A program made the position numbers and the translations under genes. Of a stretch of 40,715 bases of DNA, positions 1 to 7,945 are shown piece by piece. The notes below the pieces were generated by a model, which was given only the letters and a program-made list of their open reading frames with translations, did no database searches and was not told the DNA's origin. How positions within the stretch are numbered: position 1 is the stretch's first letter; each line of letters starts with the position of its first letter. The stretch is taken from contig DKIG01000011.1 in NCBI GenBank assembly GCA_002454165.1, positions 119,986-160,700 of the forward strand, written 5' to 3'. The stretch is from Gammaproteobacteria bacterium UBA6724 (GTDB lineage Bacteria > Pseudomonadota > Gammaproteobacteria > Pseudomonadales > Azotimanducaceae).

Positions 1-93
1 TCAACCAGAGTGCCAAAGCATGCCATCGCGAAAGCGGGGGGTGGTGGACCTATACACATGCTTGATTTTCAAGAATGTGGTAAGTTAAAATCC

Positions 94-188
94 GTTATGC
101 TCTGTTCAACATGTTATGCTCTGTTCAACATGTTATGCTCTGTTCAACATGTTATGCTTCGTTCAACATGTTACGCTCCGTTCAACAT
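94..188. repeat. Five tandem 19-bp direct repeats upstream of the TonB receptor gene
   Basis: Five head-to-tail 19-bp units start at 94, 113, 132, 151 and 170. The unit is GTTATGCTCTGTTCAACAT. The first three copies are identical; the fourth has TTC for CTC and the fifth carries a few C/T changes. Each junction creates the palindrome AACATGTT. There are no spacers, so this is not CRISPR. The position about 145-240 bp ahead of the receptor start suggests an array of regulator sites or a simple tandem expansion, but this is inference. Confidence 0.9.
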
Positions 189-219
189 ATAGTCGGAGTC
201 AAGTCTGTATTCAATCAGG

Positions 220-296
220 CTTGTATATGACCTGTATATAGCCTGTATATAAATAGGGTTGAATATAAAAGTTGAATATAAAAGTTGAATAAGAGT
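220..296. repeat. Two further short tandem repeat families in the receptor leader (11-bp and 13-bp periods)
   Basis: TGTATAT recurs at 222, 233 and 244, an exact 11-bp spacing. Directly after it GTTGAATATAAAA occurs at 258 and 271, with a third partial copy at 284. The 11-bp phasing is about one helical turn. The TTGTAT at 221 and the TATATA-like block near 246-253 could also serve as promoter elements for the receptor gene. No function can be proved from the sequence. Confidence 0.75.
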
Positions 297-333
297 TTGA
301 CTGACGGTATCAATCAAAACCAGGAGAACACAA

Positions 334-2739
334 ATGTATTTGAACTTGCACACTGATATTAAGAAGGCGCTACTACTGGCTACTGTCCTCGGCATCTTCT
401 CCATCAATAGTCCGATAACCTGGGGAGGCGAACAGGAAGCCTCAGAAATTGAAGAAATCATCGTAACATCACGCCGCCGTGAGGAACGCCTGCTTGATAC
501 GCCTATGTCGGTAAACGTTTTCAGCGGCGATTTGTTGCGCGAGTTGAATGTAGCGCGCATTGACGAGATATCTCATTACACACCAGGCTTGGTCTTTGAT
601 ACTACTACCTCCATTTCCGGTTCCGCTTCGTCGGCGTCGGTATTCATTCGGGGCATTGGCCAGACTGACTTTACCTTGGTAACCGAACCCGGCGTTGGCA
701 TCTATATTGACGACGTCTACCTTACACATTCTATCGGCAACGTTGTTGATGCTTTGGATATTGAGCGTGTTGAAGTACTGAAAGGTCCTCAGGGTACCCT
801 GTTCGGTCGCAACACCATTGGGGGCGCCATTCGGGTAGTGACTAAAAAACCTCATGACGAATGGGATGGTGACGTTGAGGTTGTGTTGGGTGATTACGAC
901 CGTGTGGATTTGAAGGGTCATATTAACGTCCCCGTTTCTGAAAATCTGGCGTTTCGCTTTTCAGCCTTGACGCAAAACTGGGACGGCTTCGTAGATCGCC
1001 CGCTCCTCGGCGACACTACAGGAGACAAAGATACGGGAATTTTTGTTGTCCAGAGCCGCTATAACACGGATCGCTTTACCGCTGACCTGATGGTGAGTGT
1101 TTTGCGTGACCGCTCCAATGGAGCACCCAATGTATTGTTGGCTGCGGGTGACGGCGCAGGTAACCAGAATACAGAAATTGCTGTAGGATTGGCTGAGGCA
1201 CTTGGTGGAGACGCGTCTGATTATATGTGGGACGCGGGCCGAGTTCCTACTGGTTGTAATGCCAAGAACGCCGATAAATGTTTGGTAGATAACACTGACC
1301 TGAAACTCAATTACGATTTGGACATTTCGTCCTGGAGTTTGACTATGGACTGGGACCTGGGTGGCTCTATGAGTCTCAAATCCATCAGTGGCTTCCGCAA
1401 TTTAGAGACCAATTTTGGACGGGATGGTGATCACTCGGCGATACCTGTCATCTCGGTGGATAGTTTTATAGATGTGAGATCCTATAGCCAGGAGTTGCAA
1501 TTGTCCGGGGCGCTGGATGCTAACCAAAGTATGCAATGGCTTGTCGGGTTTTACTTCTTCGACGAAGACGGTTTCATGGACGACGATGTTCGCTTTAACA
1601 ACTTCTCACTCCTCAGCGGCGGTGATATTGAGACGGAAAGTACATCTGCCTTTGGTCAGGTAACCTGGGAAGCATCAGAGCAGATTGATCTTACGGTGGG
1701 TATTCGTTACACCGATGAAAGCAAGACTTTCACCATGGACGGCATACATCAGGTAGCTGCGTTTAGTTCTACTGGTGGACACGCTATCGGTTGGCTTAAC
1801 CCCAACAATGCCCCGACTTACGGCTTTCTACTTTCATTCCGTGATCCGAATAAGAATGTGGATGAAGCCACGGGCATGGTCAATCCTTCTGCTTGTAGCA
1901 ATGTTTCCGCTACAGTTTTCAAATGCGTAGCCGAGGAAGATCAGGTTGACTACCACGCCAACGTCGCCTGGAGTTTTCGCCCCAATCAGTTGGCTTATAT
2001 CAGCTACTCCACGGGTTTTAAGGGCGGTGGTTTCCAGCAGCGCAACGCCAACCTGCCTGATTTGCCTCTCTTTGGTCCAGAAGAAGCCAGGGTCACTGAA
2101 ATTGGCTATAAAGCCGATTTGTTCCAGCGCCGCTTGCGTCTTGCCACAGCATACTTCTGGACTGATTACACGAATCTTCAGGTCACTGTAACAGAGGGCG
2201 CAGGCCAGGGTGTTTCCGTCACTAGAAACGCTGGAGATGCCACAATCTCCGGTTTTGAGGCTGAAGCGGTCACCAGGTTCGCCAATGGTGTAGGACTGAG
2301 TTTTTCCCTTGCCACGCTAGATGGCAGGTACGATAAATTATCCCCTACCGCGATAGTGGCTGGGGTAACCAAAAATAAGGATTTACCACGTGTGCCAGAG
2401 TTACAGACGGCTTTCTCCATATACTATGAAGCCCAGTTAGGTGATGCCAAAACATTGACGCCTCGCTTTGACTGGTCACACAGTGACGAAATGTATAACG
2501 ACGCTGGTAATTCTCAAGAACTCAAACGCAAGTCTTACGATCTTATTAATTTGACACTCACTTATTACGACCAGGCGCAGGATTTTTCCGTGTCATTCTT
2601 CATTAAGAATGCTACGGACGAACAATTTGTCACCAGCGGTTTCTATGGCACTCCTGCGCCAGGCGCGGCTTTGGAATATGTGGACGGTTCCGTTTCTAGC
2701 CCGAGTGTGTACGGTTTGAGTATTCGTAAAGGATTGTAG
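334..2739 (+). CDS. TonB-dependent outer-membrane receptor
   Basis: This 801-residue protein is an outer-membrane active transporter for a siderophore, cofactor or other large nutrient, energised by TonB-ExbBD. The N terminus is an export signal (hydrophobic core about residues 11-28). A TonB box follows (EEIIVTSRR, about residues 40-48), then a plug domain to about residue 170 with the typical SVFIRGIG and RVEVLKGPQGTLFGRNTIGG stretches, then a long beta-barrel. The ATG follows an AGGAG at 322-326 at suitable spacing. The architecture resembles the iron-complex receptor group, but substrate cannot be read from it and I see no obvious Fur box upstream. The leader contains unusual tandem repeats. 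The next gene starts 3 bp after the stop, so the two are probably cotranscribed. Confidence 0.93.
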   Translation: MYLNLHTDIKKALLLATVLGIFSINSPITWGGEQEASEIEEIIVTSRRREERLLDTPMSVNVFSGDLLRELNVARIDEISHYTPGLVFDTTTSISGSASSASVFIRGIGQTDFTLVTEPGVGIYIDDVYLTHSIGNVVDALDIERVEVLKGPQGTLFGRNTIGGAIRVVTKKPHDEWDGDVEVVLGDYDRVDLKGHINVPVSENLAFRFSALTQNWDGFVDRPLLGDTTGDKDTGIFVVQSRYNTDRFTADLMVSVLRDRSNGAPNVLLAAGDGAGNQNTEIAVGLAEALGGDASDYMWDAGRVPTGCNAKNADKCLVDNTDLKLNYDLDISSWSLTMDWDLGGSMSLKSISGFRNLETNFGRDGDHSAIPVISVDSFIDVRSYSQELQLSGALDANQSMQWLVGFYFFDEDGFMDDDVRFNNFSLLSGGDIETESTSAFGQVTWEASEQIDLTVGIRYTDESKTFTMDGIHQVAAFSSTGGHAIGWLNPNNAPTYGFLLSFRDPNKNVDEATGMVNPSACSNVSATVFKCVAEEDQVDYHANVAWSFRPNQLAYISYSTGFKGGGFQQRNANLPDLPLFGPEEARVTEIGYKADLFQRRLRLATAYFWTDYTNLQVTVTEGAGQGVSVTRNAGDATISGFEAEAVTRFANGVGLSFSLATLDGRYDKLSPTAIVAGVTKNKDLPRVPELQTAFSIYYEAQLGDAKTLTPRFDWSHSDEMYNDAGNSQELKRKSYDLINLTLTYYDQAQDFSVSFFIKNATDEQFVTSGFYGTPAPGAALEYVDGSVSSPSVYGLSIRKGL

Positions 2740-2742
2740 TCC

Positions 2743-3264
2743 ATGAAAATGTCACTGGTACTTGCCCAGAGTAATTTGGCAAGGGGCGTCATTCTGGGCT
2801 TGTGTTGCTTGTTGTTGCTGTTCCACGCTGACTACCTGGTAGCAGAGCCCACTAAAAATCCTTCAATAAAAGCAGGGGTGCCGTTTTTCTACTATCACAA
2901 CCTGGAAGAAGCGGCTGCCTGGTATGAACATAAATTGGGGTTGAAAAAACATGCTGACGAAGGTTGGGTCATCATTTTTGAATTAAACCCTGCATCACAC
3001 ATAGGCCTGGTTAACGCTAGCGGTGGCTCTTTACGGCCGATAGAAGAAAAGGGAGCACTATTATCCATTGAAACTGAGGATCTAGAAGCCTGGTACAAGA
3101 AACTTCAGTCCATAGAAGGCATTAATATGATCCACGGGATAGAAGTGGGTGGGCAAGGGTTAATTGAAGAATTCAGAATGCAAGATCCTGGTGGCTATAT
3201 TGTCGAATTTTTCCGCTGGCGCGTAGATCCGCAAAGATTTCTACAAAGAGAGCGCCAAGAATGA
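2743..3264 (+). CDS. Exported VOC (glyoxalase/bleomycin-resistance fold) family protein
   Basis: The 173-residue product begins with a hydrophobic segment (about residues 15-34, ending LVAEP) that looks like a signal peptide or anchor. One VOC module follows: the N-terminal part has FFYYHNLEEAAAWYEHKLGL, and the end has DPGGYIVEFF with the usual metal-ligand Glu. A His in SHIGLV could be the partner ligand. A single module would have to dimerise to form a VOC active site. The ATG lies 3 bp after the receptor stop, with AAAGGA at 2728-2733 as a possible ribosome site. The pairing suggests a periplasmic accessory of the receptor's substrate, but the reaction is unknown. Confidence 0.8.
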   Translation: MKMSLVLAQSNLARGVILGLCCLLLLFHADYLVAEPTKNPSIKAGVPFFYYHNLEEAAAWYEHKLGLKKHADEGWVIIFELNPASHIGLVNASGGSLRPIEEKGALLSIETEDLEAWYKKLQSIEGINMIHGIEVGGQGLIEEFRMQDPGGYIVEFFRWRVDPQRFLQRERQE

Positions 3265-3311
3265 TTCTCGTTTGAGCACTAGAGATGGAGCGCATTTTTC
3301 AAATAGCCAGG

Positions 3312-3734
3312 CTATTCAAGCCGTTCTGATATATACCTGTTCCCGGACGGGAAAAAGAAGATAAGTTTATTATTCTCAATCTTGTAGGGTATTTCTTCCA
3401 CAACTTCTTGCGCCAGAAAATGCTCTCCCGGCTTACCTGGACGCCAGTGCAACTGCATCCACTGATTCAAAACGATTTTGCCATCAGCCAAATGATAGGG
3501 TCCAGCATTGGCGTTGGCATTTACCTCTGCATCTTGTTCAAGTTTGAACAGAGTATTGGAGGAGAAGTATTTCGGCGTGATGATCATCAGCCCCGACATA
3601 GGATATGCGTCGCCCTGGATGACATAGGTAACCGGTTGCCAGGCACCATATAGAGATGGGGGCTCGGCGGCCTGGAGTGGTTGGACTACCAAGGATATGA
3701 CTGTAATAGCCAAGTATCGGAATGTTGTTTTCAT
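3312..3734 (-). CDS. Exported lipocalin-like domain protein
   Basis: The 140-residue protein has a cleavable-looking signal peptide (residues 1-22, ending LQAAEPP). The mature domain starts SLYGAWQPVTYV and continues with alternating beta strands (GLMIITPKYFSSN, YHLADGKIVLNQ, ENNKLIFFFPSGNR). This pattern is typical of the lipocalin-like domain family of small secreted proteins that open with a GxW motif. No ligand or enzymatic function is known for most members. It is convergent with the VOC gene and divergent from the aminotransferase operon. A weak AATAGC/GCTATT hairpin overlaps its stop codon. Confidence 0.75.
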   Translation of the reverse strand: MKTTFRYLAITVISLVVQPLQAAEPPSLYGAWQPVTYVIQGDAYPMSGLMIITPKYFSSNTLFKLEQDAEVNANANAGPYHLADGKIVLNQWMQLHWRPGKPGEHFLAQEVVEEIPYKIENNKLIFFFPSGNRYISERLE

Positions 3735-3958
3735 GGATGAATACTACCACTTAAAACACCCTTGCAAGACTATCTATATTTTCTCTTGAGCACAAGACTA
3801 TGTATTATGCTGCAAGCCCAGGTTGCAATTTAGGGAAAGCACCTTAATTAGTTTAGAACCCGGACCAGTTTTGTACATTCAGGTAATGTGGATTTCTCAG
3901 GATAAATAATTCAATCACTAGATTGGTCAATCAAAACATGCAGTAAAGGAACACGATT
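3735..3958. other. Divergent intergenic region (lipocalin-like gene / aminotransferase operon)
   Basis: This 224-bp AT-rich stretch must hold the promoters for both flanking genes. I see no repeat, riboswitch or strong dyad. The only clear element is AAAGGA at 3945-3950, a ribosome-binding site for the GTG start at 3959. Confidence 0.5.
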
Positions 3959-5131
3959 GTGAAATGGCCCGCTGACAGGATAACCAAAAGTTCGCCCAAA
4001 AGTTTTGGCATGTATGAAAAAGCCGTAGCCCTCATTGCCCAGGGAAAAGATCTTATTCATCTAGAAGTTGGGCGACCCTGTTTTGACACGCCATTACACA
4101 TAAAGGAAGCAACCAAGCAGGCGCTTGATGATGGCATCGTCCACTATGGAGAATTCCCGGGAGAACTGAAACTCCGCGAGGCATTGGCTGAGAAATTGAA
4201 ACGCTACAATAAAGTCGATTTTTCCCCGGATGAAATCATCGTGACGAACGGGCTAACCCACGCAGGCTACAGTGTTTGCATGGCTAGTCTCGACGAGGGT
4301 GATGAGGTTATATTGCTTGACCCCTACTATCCCCAGCATGTCAACAAAATTGAACTGGCGGGTGGCAGAGTCGTTTTGGCTCCCCTGGACAAGGAAAAGG
4401 GTTTTCGGATAGATGCTGAATCAATCCAGGAGAAGATCACCAACAAGACCCGCATGATTGCACTGGTCAACCCATCCAATCCGACGGGTCGCGTCTTCAG
4501 TGCCGAGGAACTGACATCGCTTGCCAATCTGGTTATTAAAAACGATCTACTCGTGATGGCAGACGAAGTCTATGAGCAGATACTCTTTGATGGCAAGAAA
4601 CACATCAGCATTGCCTCTCTGCCCGGCATGGCGGAACGAACTTTCAGCATGTACGCATTTACCAAAGGCTACGCTATGGATGGATGGCGGCTCGGTTATA
4701 TTGCGGCGAGGCAACAATACATTGAGGCTCTGCTCAAAATCACAATGAACGACGTCGCCCATGTTAATGTCTTCGCGCAGGAGGGTGCTTATGCCGCTAT
4801 CACCGGATCACAGCAGGTGGTTGCCGACATGGTTGCCGAAGATTGCCGCAAGCGGGATCTGGTGCATCGGTATCTGAACGCCATGAAAGGGGTACGTTGT
4901 CCGCTTGCTGAGGGCACCATCTATGCCTTTCCAGAGATCAGAGGGACGGGCAAGTCCTCGGCATGTCTGGCGAATGAAATATTGGAGGAAACTGGCGTCG
5001 TGGTTGAAGCCGGTTCTTTTTATGGCAAGGTTGGTGAAGGCCATCTGCGAATTTGTTTCGGTGCCGAATCCTATGCAAAAATCGAAACCGCTATGCAACG
5101 CATGACGGATTACTTCAACACCAAGATATAA
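3959..5131 (+). CDS. PLP-dependent class I/II aminotransferase
   Basis: The 390-residue protein is a fold-type I aminotransferase of the aspartate-aminotransferase group. Visible family marks are GRPCFDTP near residue 37, the LVNPSNPTGRVF loop, MADEVYEQILFD with the PLP-contacting Asp and Tyr, and the Schiff-base lysine K236 in YAFTKGYAMDGWRLGY. A C-terminal HLRICFGA provides the carboxylate-binding Arg. Start is GTG, set by AAAGGA eight bases upstream. It heads a probable operon with an NSS transporter 13 bp downstream, an MFS transporter and two amidohydrolases. This suggests uptake and deamination of an amino acid or a derivative, but the substrate cannot be assigned. Confidence 0.93.
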   Translation: MKWPADRITKSSPKSFGMYEKAVALIAQGKDLIHLEVGRPCFDTPLHIKEATKQALDDGIVHYGEFPGELKLREALAEKLKRYNKVDFSPDEIIVTNGLTHAGYSVCMASLDEGDEVILLDPYYPQHVNKIELAGGRVVLAPLDKEKGFRIDAESIQEKITNKTRMIALVNPSNPTGRVFSAEELTSLANLVIKNDLLVMADEVYEQILFDGKKHISIASLPGMAERTFSMYAFTKGYAMDGWRLGYIAARQQYIEALLKITMNDVAHVNVFAQEGAYAAITGSQQVVADMVAEDCRKRDLVHRYLNAMKGVRCPLAEGTIYAFPEIRGTGKSSACLANEILEETGVVVEAGSFYGKVGEGHLRICFGAESYAKIETAMQRMTDYFNTKI

Positions 5132-5144
5132 GGCAGGGCACACA

Positions 5145-6509
5145 ATCAAGATACAACACGAAAAATGGTCTTCCACCAGTGCCTTTCTGCTAGCAACTAT
5201 CGGTGCCGCAGTCGGCTTGGGAAATCTATGGCGTTTCCCGTTTATGGTTGGCGAAAATGGTGGTGCGGCATTTGTGGCAGTGTATATCTGCTTCATCCTG
5301 CTTCTGGCGGTCCCCATTATGGCGGCGGAATTGCTGATAGGTCGGCGCGGCAAGTCCAGCCCAGTCAACACCATGCGCGATTTGGCGAGGCGCGAGGGCC
5401 TCAGTCCGAAGTGGCAATTCATCGGTTGGCTCAGCCTGGGGGTGCCATTACTCGGTCTCAGTTTTTACAGCATTGTCGCAGGCTGGTCGATTGATTATGT
5501 GATCAAAGCAGCGCTGGGTGTTTTCCAAGGCATGGACAGGGCCGGCTCGGAACAAAGTTTCGCTCAGCTCCTTGCCTCACCTGCTCGGTTGCTAGTCATG
5601 CATTCTGTGTTTATTGGCGTGACGGTCATTGTGGTCGGGCGTGGACTGCACAGGGGTATAGAGTTGATTGCCAGGTATATGATGCCGCTCTTGTTCGTCA
5701 TCCTGGCTTTGCTGGTTGTTAATTCCATCGTCTCTGCCGACATAGAGGCAGGGCTCAGGTTTCTGTTCACGCCCGATTTCAGCAAGCTGTCCCCCCAAGT
5801 GGTTTTCATGGCACTCGGTCAGGCTTTCTTTTCGGTCGCCATAGGTGTCGGCATGCTGATGACCTACGGCGCCTATCTTCCTGATCATGTGTCGTTGCCC
5901 AGGTCGGCAATCTTCATCGCCGCCGCCGATACCTTCGTTGCGCTACTTGCTGGGATAGCGATATTTCCACTTGTATTTACCTATGGTCTTGATCCTGGCG
6001 AGGGTCCTGGCCTGATCTTCGTCACCCTACCGGTCGCTTTCGGGCAGATGCCGGCTGGCTGGGTGCTCGGCTTTACATTTTTTGTCTTGTTGTTCGCCGC
6101 CGCCTTCACAACGGCGATAGGTATGCTAGAGCCGGTGGTATCCTTTCTTGAAGAGCACAAGGGCGTTTCGCGTCCTTTGATGGCAGTCCTGGCGGGCTTG
6201 GTCGCCTGGTTTCTCGGTATCGGCGCGGCTCTGTCGTTTAACCTCTGGGAGGGCTTCACACCCCTTGATTTTATTCCGCTGCTACAAGGCAAGGGGGTGT
6301 TTGACCTGCTGGATTTCATCGTTTCAAACATCATGTTGCCGTTAAATGGCTTGCTCATTGCCGTGTTTGCCGGGTGGTTCATGTCCAGGAATTCTAGCCT
6401 TGAGGAATTGGGCATGGTCAATGGCGTTTTATATTCTACCTGGCGATTCATTTTGCGTTATGTTGCGCCGACTGCAATTCTGTTGATTTTTTACACCAGC
6501 CTTAGCTGA
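5145..6509 (+). CDS. Na+-dependent neurotransmitter:sodium symporter (NSS) family transporter, start codon anomalous
   Basis: This is a LeuT-fold inner-membrane amino-acid/Na+ symporter with about 11-12 membrane segments. TM1 is clear: WSSTSAFLLATIGAAVGLG followed by NLWRFPFMVGENGG, which carries the Na+ and substrate backbone contacts. The first standard start in frame is TTG at 5217, which would cut TM1 in half. The frame is open back to the stop at 5103-5105 but has no ATG, GTG or TTG ahead of TM1. ATC at 5145, six bases after AGGCAGGG, gives exactly 454 residues, the same length as the paralogue at 11361. I therefore annotate from 5145; ATA at 5151 is an alternative. Only 13 bp separate it from the aminotransferase. 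Confidence 0.8.
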   Translation: MKIQHEKWSSTSAFLLATIGAAVGLGNLWRFPFMVGENGGAAFVAVYICFILLLAVPIMAAELLIGRRGKSSPVNTMRDLARREGLSPKWQFIGWLSLGVPLLGLSFYSIVAGWSIDYVIKAALGVFQGMDRAGSEQSFAQLLASPARLLVMHSVFIGVTVIVVGRGLHRGIELIARYMMPLLFVILALLVVNSIVSADIEAGLRFLFTPDFSKLSPQVVFMALGQAFFSVAIGVGMLMTYGAYLPDHVSLPRSAIFIAAADTFVALLAGIAIFPLVFTYGLDPGEGPGLIFVTLPVAFGQMPAGWVLGFTFFVLLFAAAFTTAIGMLEPVVSFLEEHKGVSRPLMAVLAGLVAWFLGIGAALSFNLWEGFTPLDFIPLLQGKGVFDLLDFIVSNIMLPLNGLLIAVFAGWFMSRNSSLEELGMVNGVLYSTWRFILRYVAPTAILLIFYTSLS

Positions 6510-6583
6510 TCCTGGGGCTGGCATGCTGGAAACCCGCACTGGCACAGTTCAGCATCAAACAAAACCAATATGAAGGAAACGCG

Positions 6584-7939
6584 ATGAATCAAGAAGAGCA
6601 GCAGGTCGCGTCGCATCATTATCTATTTCTAGGGTTTTTAACGCTGCTGAATGTTATGAATTTTGTGGATCGGCAGTTGCTAGCGAGTTTTGCAAATTTC
6701 ATCAAACCGGCCCTGGCGCTCAGCGACACCGAGTTCGGACTGCTCACCGGCTTCGCCTTCATCGTCTTCTATGCCTTCATGGGTTTGTTTATGGGTGCCC
6801 TGGCGGATAGGTTGCACAGGCCGCGTCTGGTTGCCATGGGACTTGCCCTGTGGAGCCTCCTCACCGCCGCCTCCGGTGCCGCCAAGGGCTTCGCTAGTCT
6901 GGCACTGCCGCGGATGTTTATTGGTGTCGGGGAGTCAGTGCTCACGCCCACTGCCATGTCCATGTTGTCAGACCGTTTCCCGACAGAGCGTATGGGATTC
7001 GTCTCTGGTTTTTACTATATGGGCGTACCCATTGGCGTGGGGGTCAGCCTGCTTATTGCTGGTTATCTGGGTCCCGCCATAGGTTGGCGCAACTGCTTCT
7101 ACATCCTGGGGGCTTTGGGTCTGGTGTTTGCCCTGGTCATGCTGTGCGTGAAGGAAACCCCGAGGAAGCACCTGCAGGCGGACGCTGCACAGGACGACAG
7201 TGCTCAAGCCAGTGCCAATGTGCGGCAACCGATTGATTTCAAGCAGACCTTCAGCACCCTGGTCAGAGCACTCAAATCATCGCCAGCCCTGTGCCTGACC
7301 ATGGCAGGCGGCGTAGCCCTGCACTTTATTCTGGGTGCCGCCGCCTTCGATCAACTCTGGTATGTTGAGGAGCGCGGGTTTGACCGCGCCTACATAGCTC
7401 AGACCACCGGCTGGATCGGCATGTTTGCTGGCATCCTGGGCAATCTCTTCGGCGGTATCGGTAGTGATTGGTTCATGCGCCGTACCGGGGTTGGGCGGGC
7501 GATGTTTTTGTTCTGGATTATGTTGATCTTCCTGCCAGTCAATATTGCTTACCGACTGGTGCCGCCAGATAGCCTATGGTTCTGGACGGGAATATTCGCC
7601 GGTTTCTTTCAACTGGGCTGTTTCTTCGGACCTACTTTTTCTACAGTTCAGGAGTTAGTACCGCCCCAAATTCGTGCCACTGTGGTAGCCTTCTATATTC
7701 TTTCATTGAATCTCATCGGGCTTGGCATGGGTATTACTTTTGGTGGTATCAGCATAGATTTGATGCGGGCGGCGGGTGTCGCTGAGCCCTATACCTGGAT
7801 GCTACTCATCTTTACACTACTTTCAGCCACGGCGATTCCACTCTTCTGGTTAGCAGGACGACGCTACCAGCAGGACCGGACGGCGCTTCTTGCACACTCT
7901 CAAAGGGTGCAGCATCTTCCTGACCACATAACGAGGTGA
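6584..7939 (+). CDS. MFS transporter, spinster/ACS-like
   Basis: The 451-residue protein has the 12-helix pattern of the major facilitator superfamily. TM1 contains FVDRQLLASFANFIKP. The loop between TM2 and TM3 carries the MFS signature as GALADRLHRPRLVAMG, and TM4 has PRMFIGVGESVLTPTA, as in spinster-like carriers. A cytoplasmic loop rich in Ala, Asp and Gln (about residues 195-215) separates the two halves. The ATG is preceded by AAGGAAACGCG, a good ribosome site. It lies 74 bp after the NSS gene and 6 bp before the first amidohydrolase, consistent with one operon. Direction and substrate are unknown; it may import the amidohydrolase substrate or export a product. Confidence 0.9.
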   Translation: MNQEEQQVASHHYLFLGFLTLLNVMNFVDRQLLASFANFIKPALALSDTEFGLLTGFAFIVFYAFMGLFMGALADRLHRPRLVAMGLALWSLLTAASGAAKGFASLALPRMFIGVGESVLTPTAMSMLSDRFPTERMGFVSGFYYMGVPIGVGVSLLIAGYLGPAIGWRNCFYILGALGLVFALVMLCVKETPRKHLQADAAQDDSAQASANVRQPIDFKQTFSTLVRALKSSPALCLTMAGGVALHFILGAAAFDQLWYVEERGFDRAYIAQTTGWIGMFAGILGNLFGGIGSDWFMRRTGVGRAMFLFWIMLIFLPVNIAYRLVPPDSLWFWTGIFAGFFQLGCFFGPTFSTVQELVPPQIRATVVAFYILSLNLIGLGMGITFGGISIDLMRAAGVAEPYTWMLLIFTLLSATAIPLFWLAGRRYQQDRTALLAHSQRVQHLPDHITR

Positions 7940-7945
7940 AAATCT

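Noticed and set aside
94..188. Possible CRISPR array
   Set aside because: The 19-bp units are contiguous with no unique spacers, and no cas genes are present.
10..192. 60-codon frame running through the 19-bp repeats
   Set aside because: It is built of repeated LCSTCYALFNM-like units from the tandem DNA repeat, has no convincing ribosome site and resembles no protein.
171..921. Minus-strand open frames opposite the TonB receptor
   Set aside because: They overlap strongly supported receptor coding sequence and show no domain pattern.
3302..3316. AATAGC/GCTATT hairpin as terminator between the VOC and lipocalin-like genes
   Set aside because: The stem is short and AT-rich and no T run follows on either strand, so support is too weak for a feature.
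4808..5422. 204-codon minus-strand frame across the aminotransferase/NSS junction
   Set aside because: It is antisense to two clear genes and has no recognisable family features.
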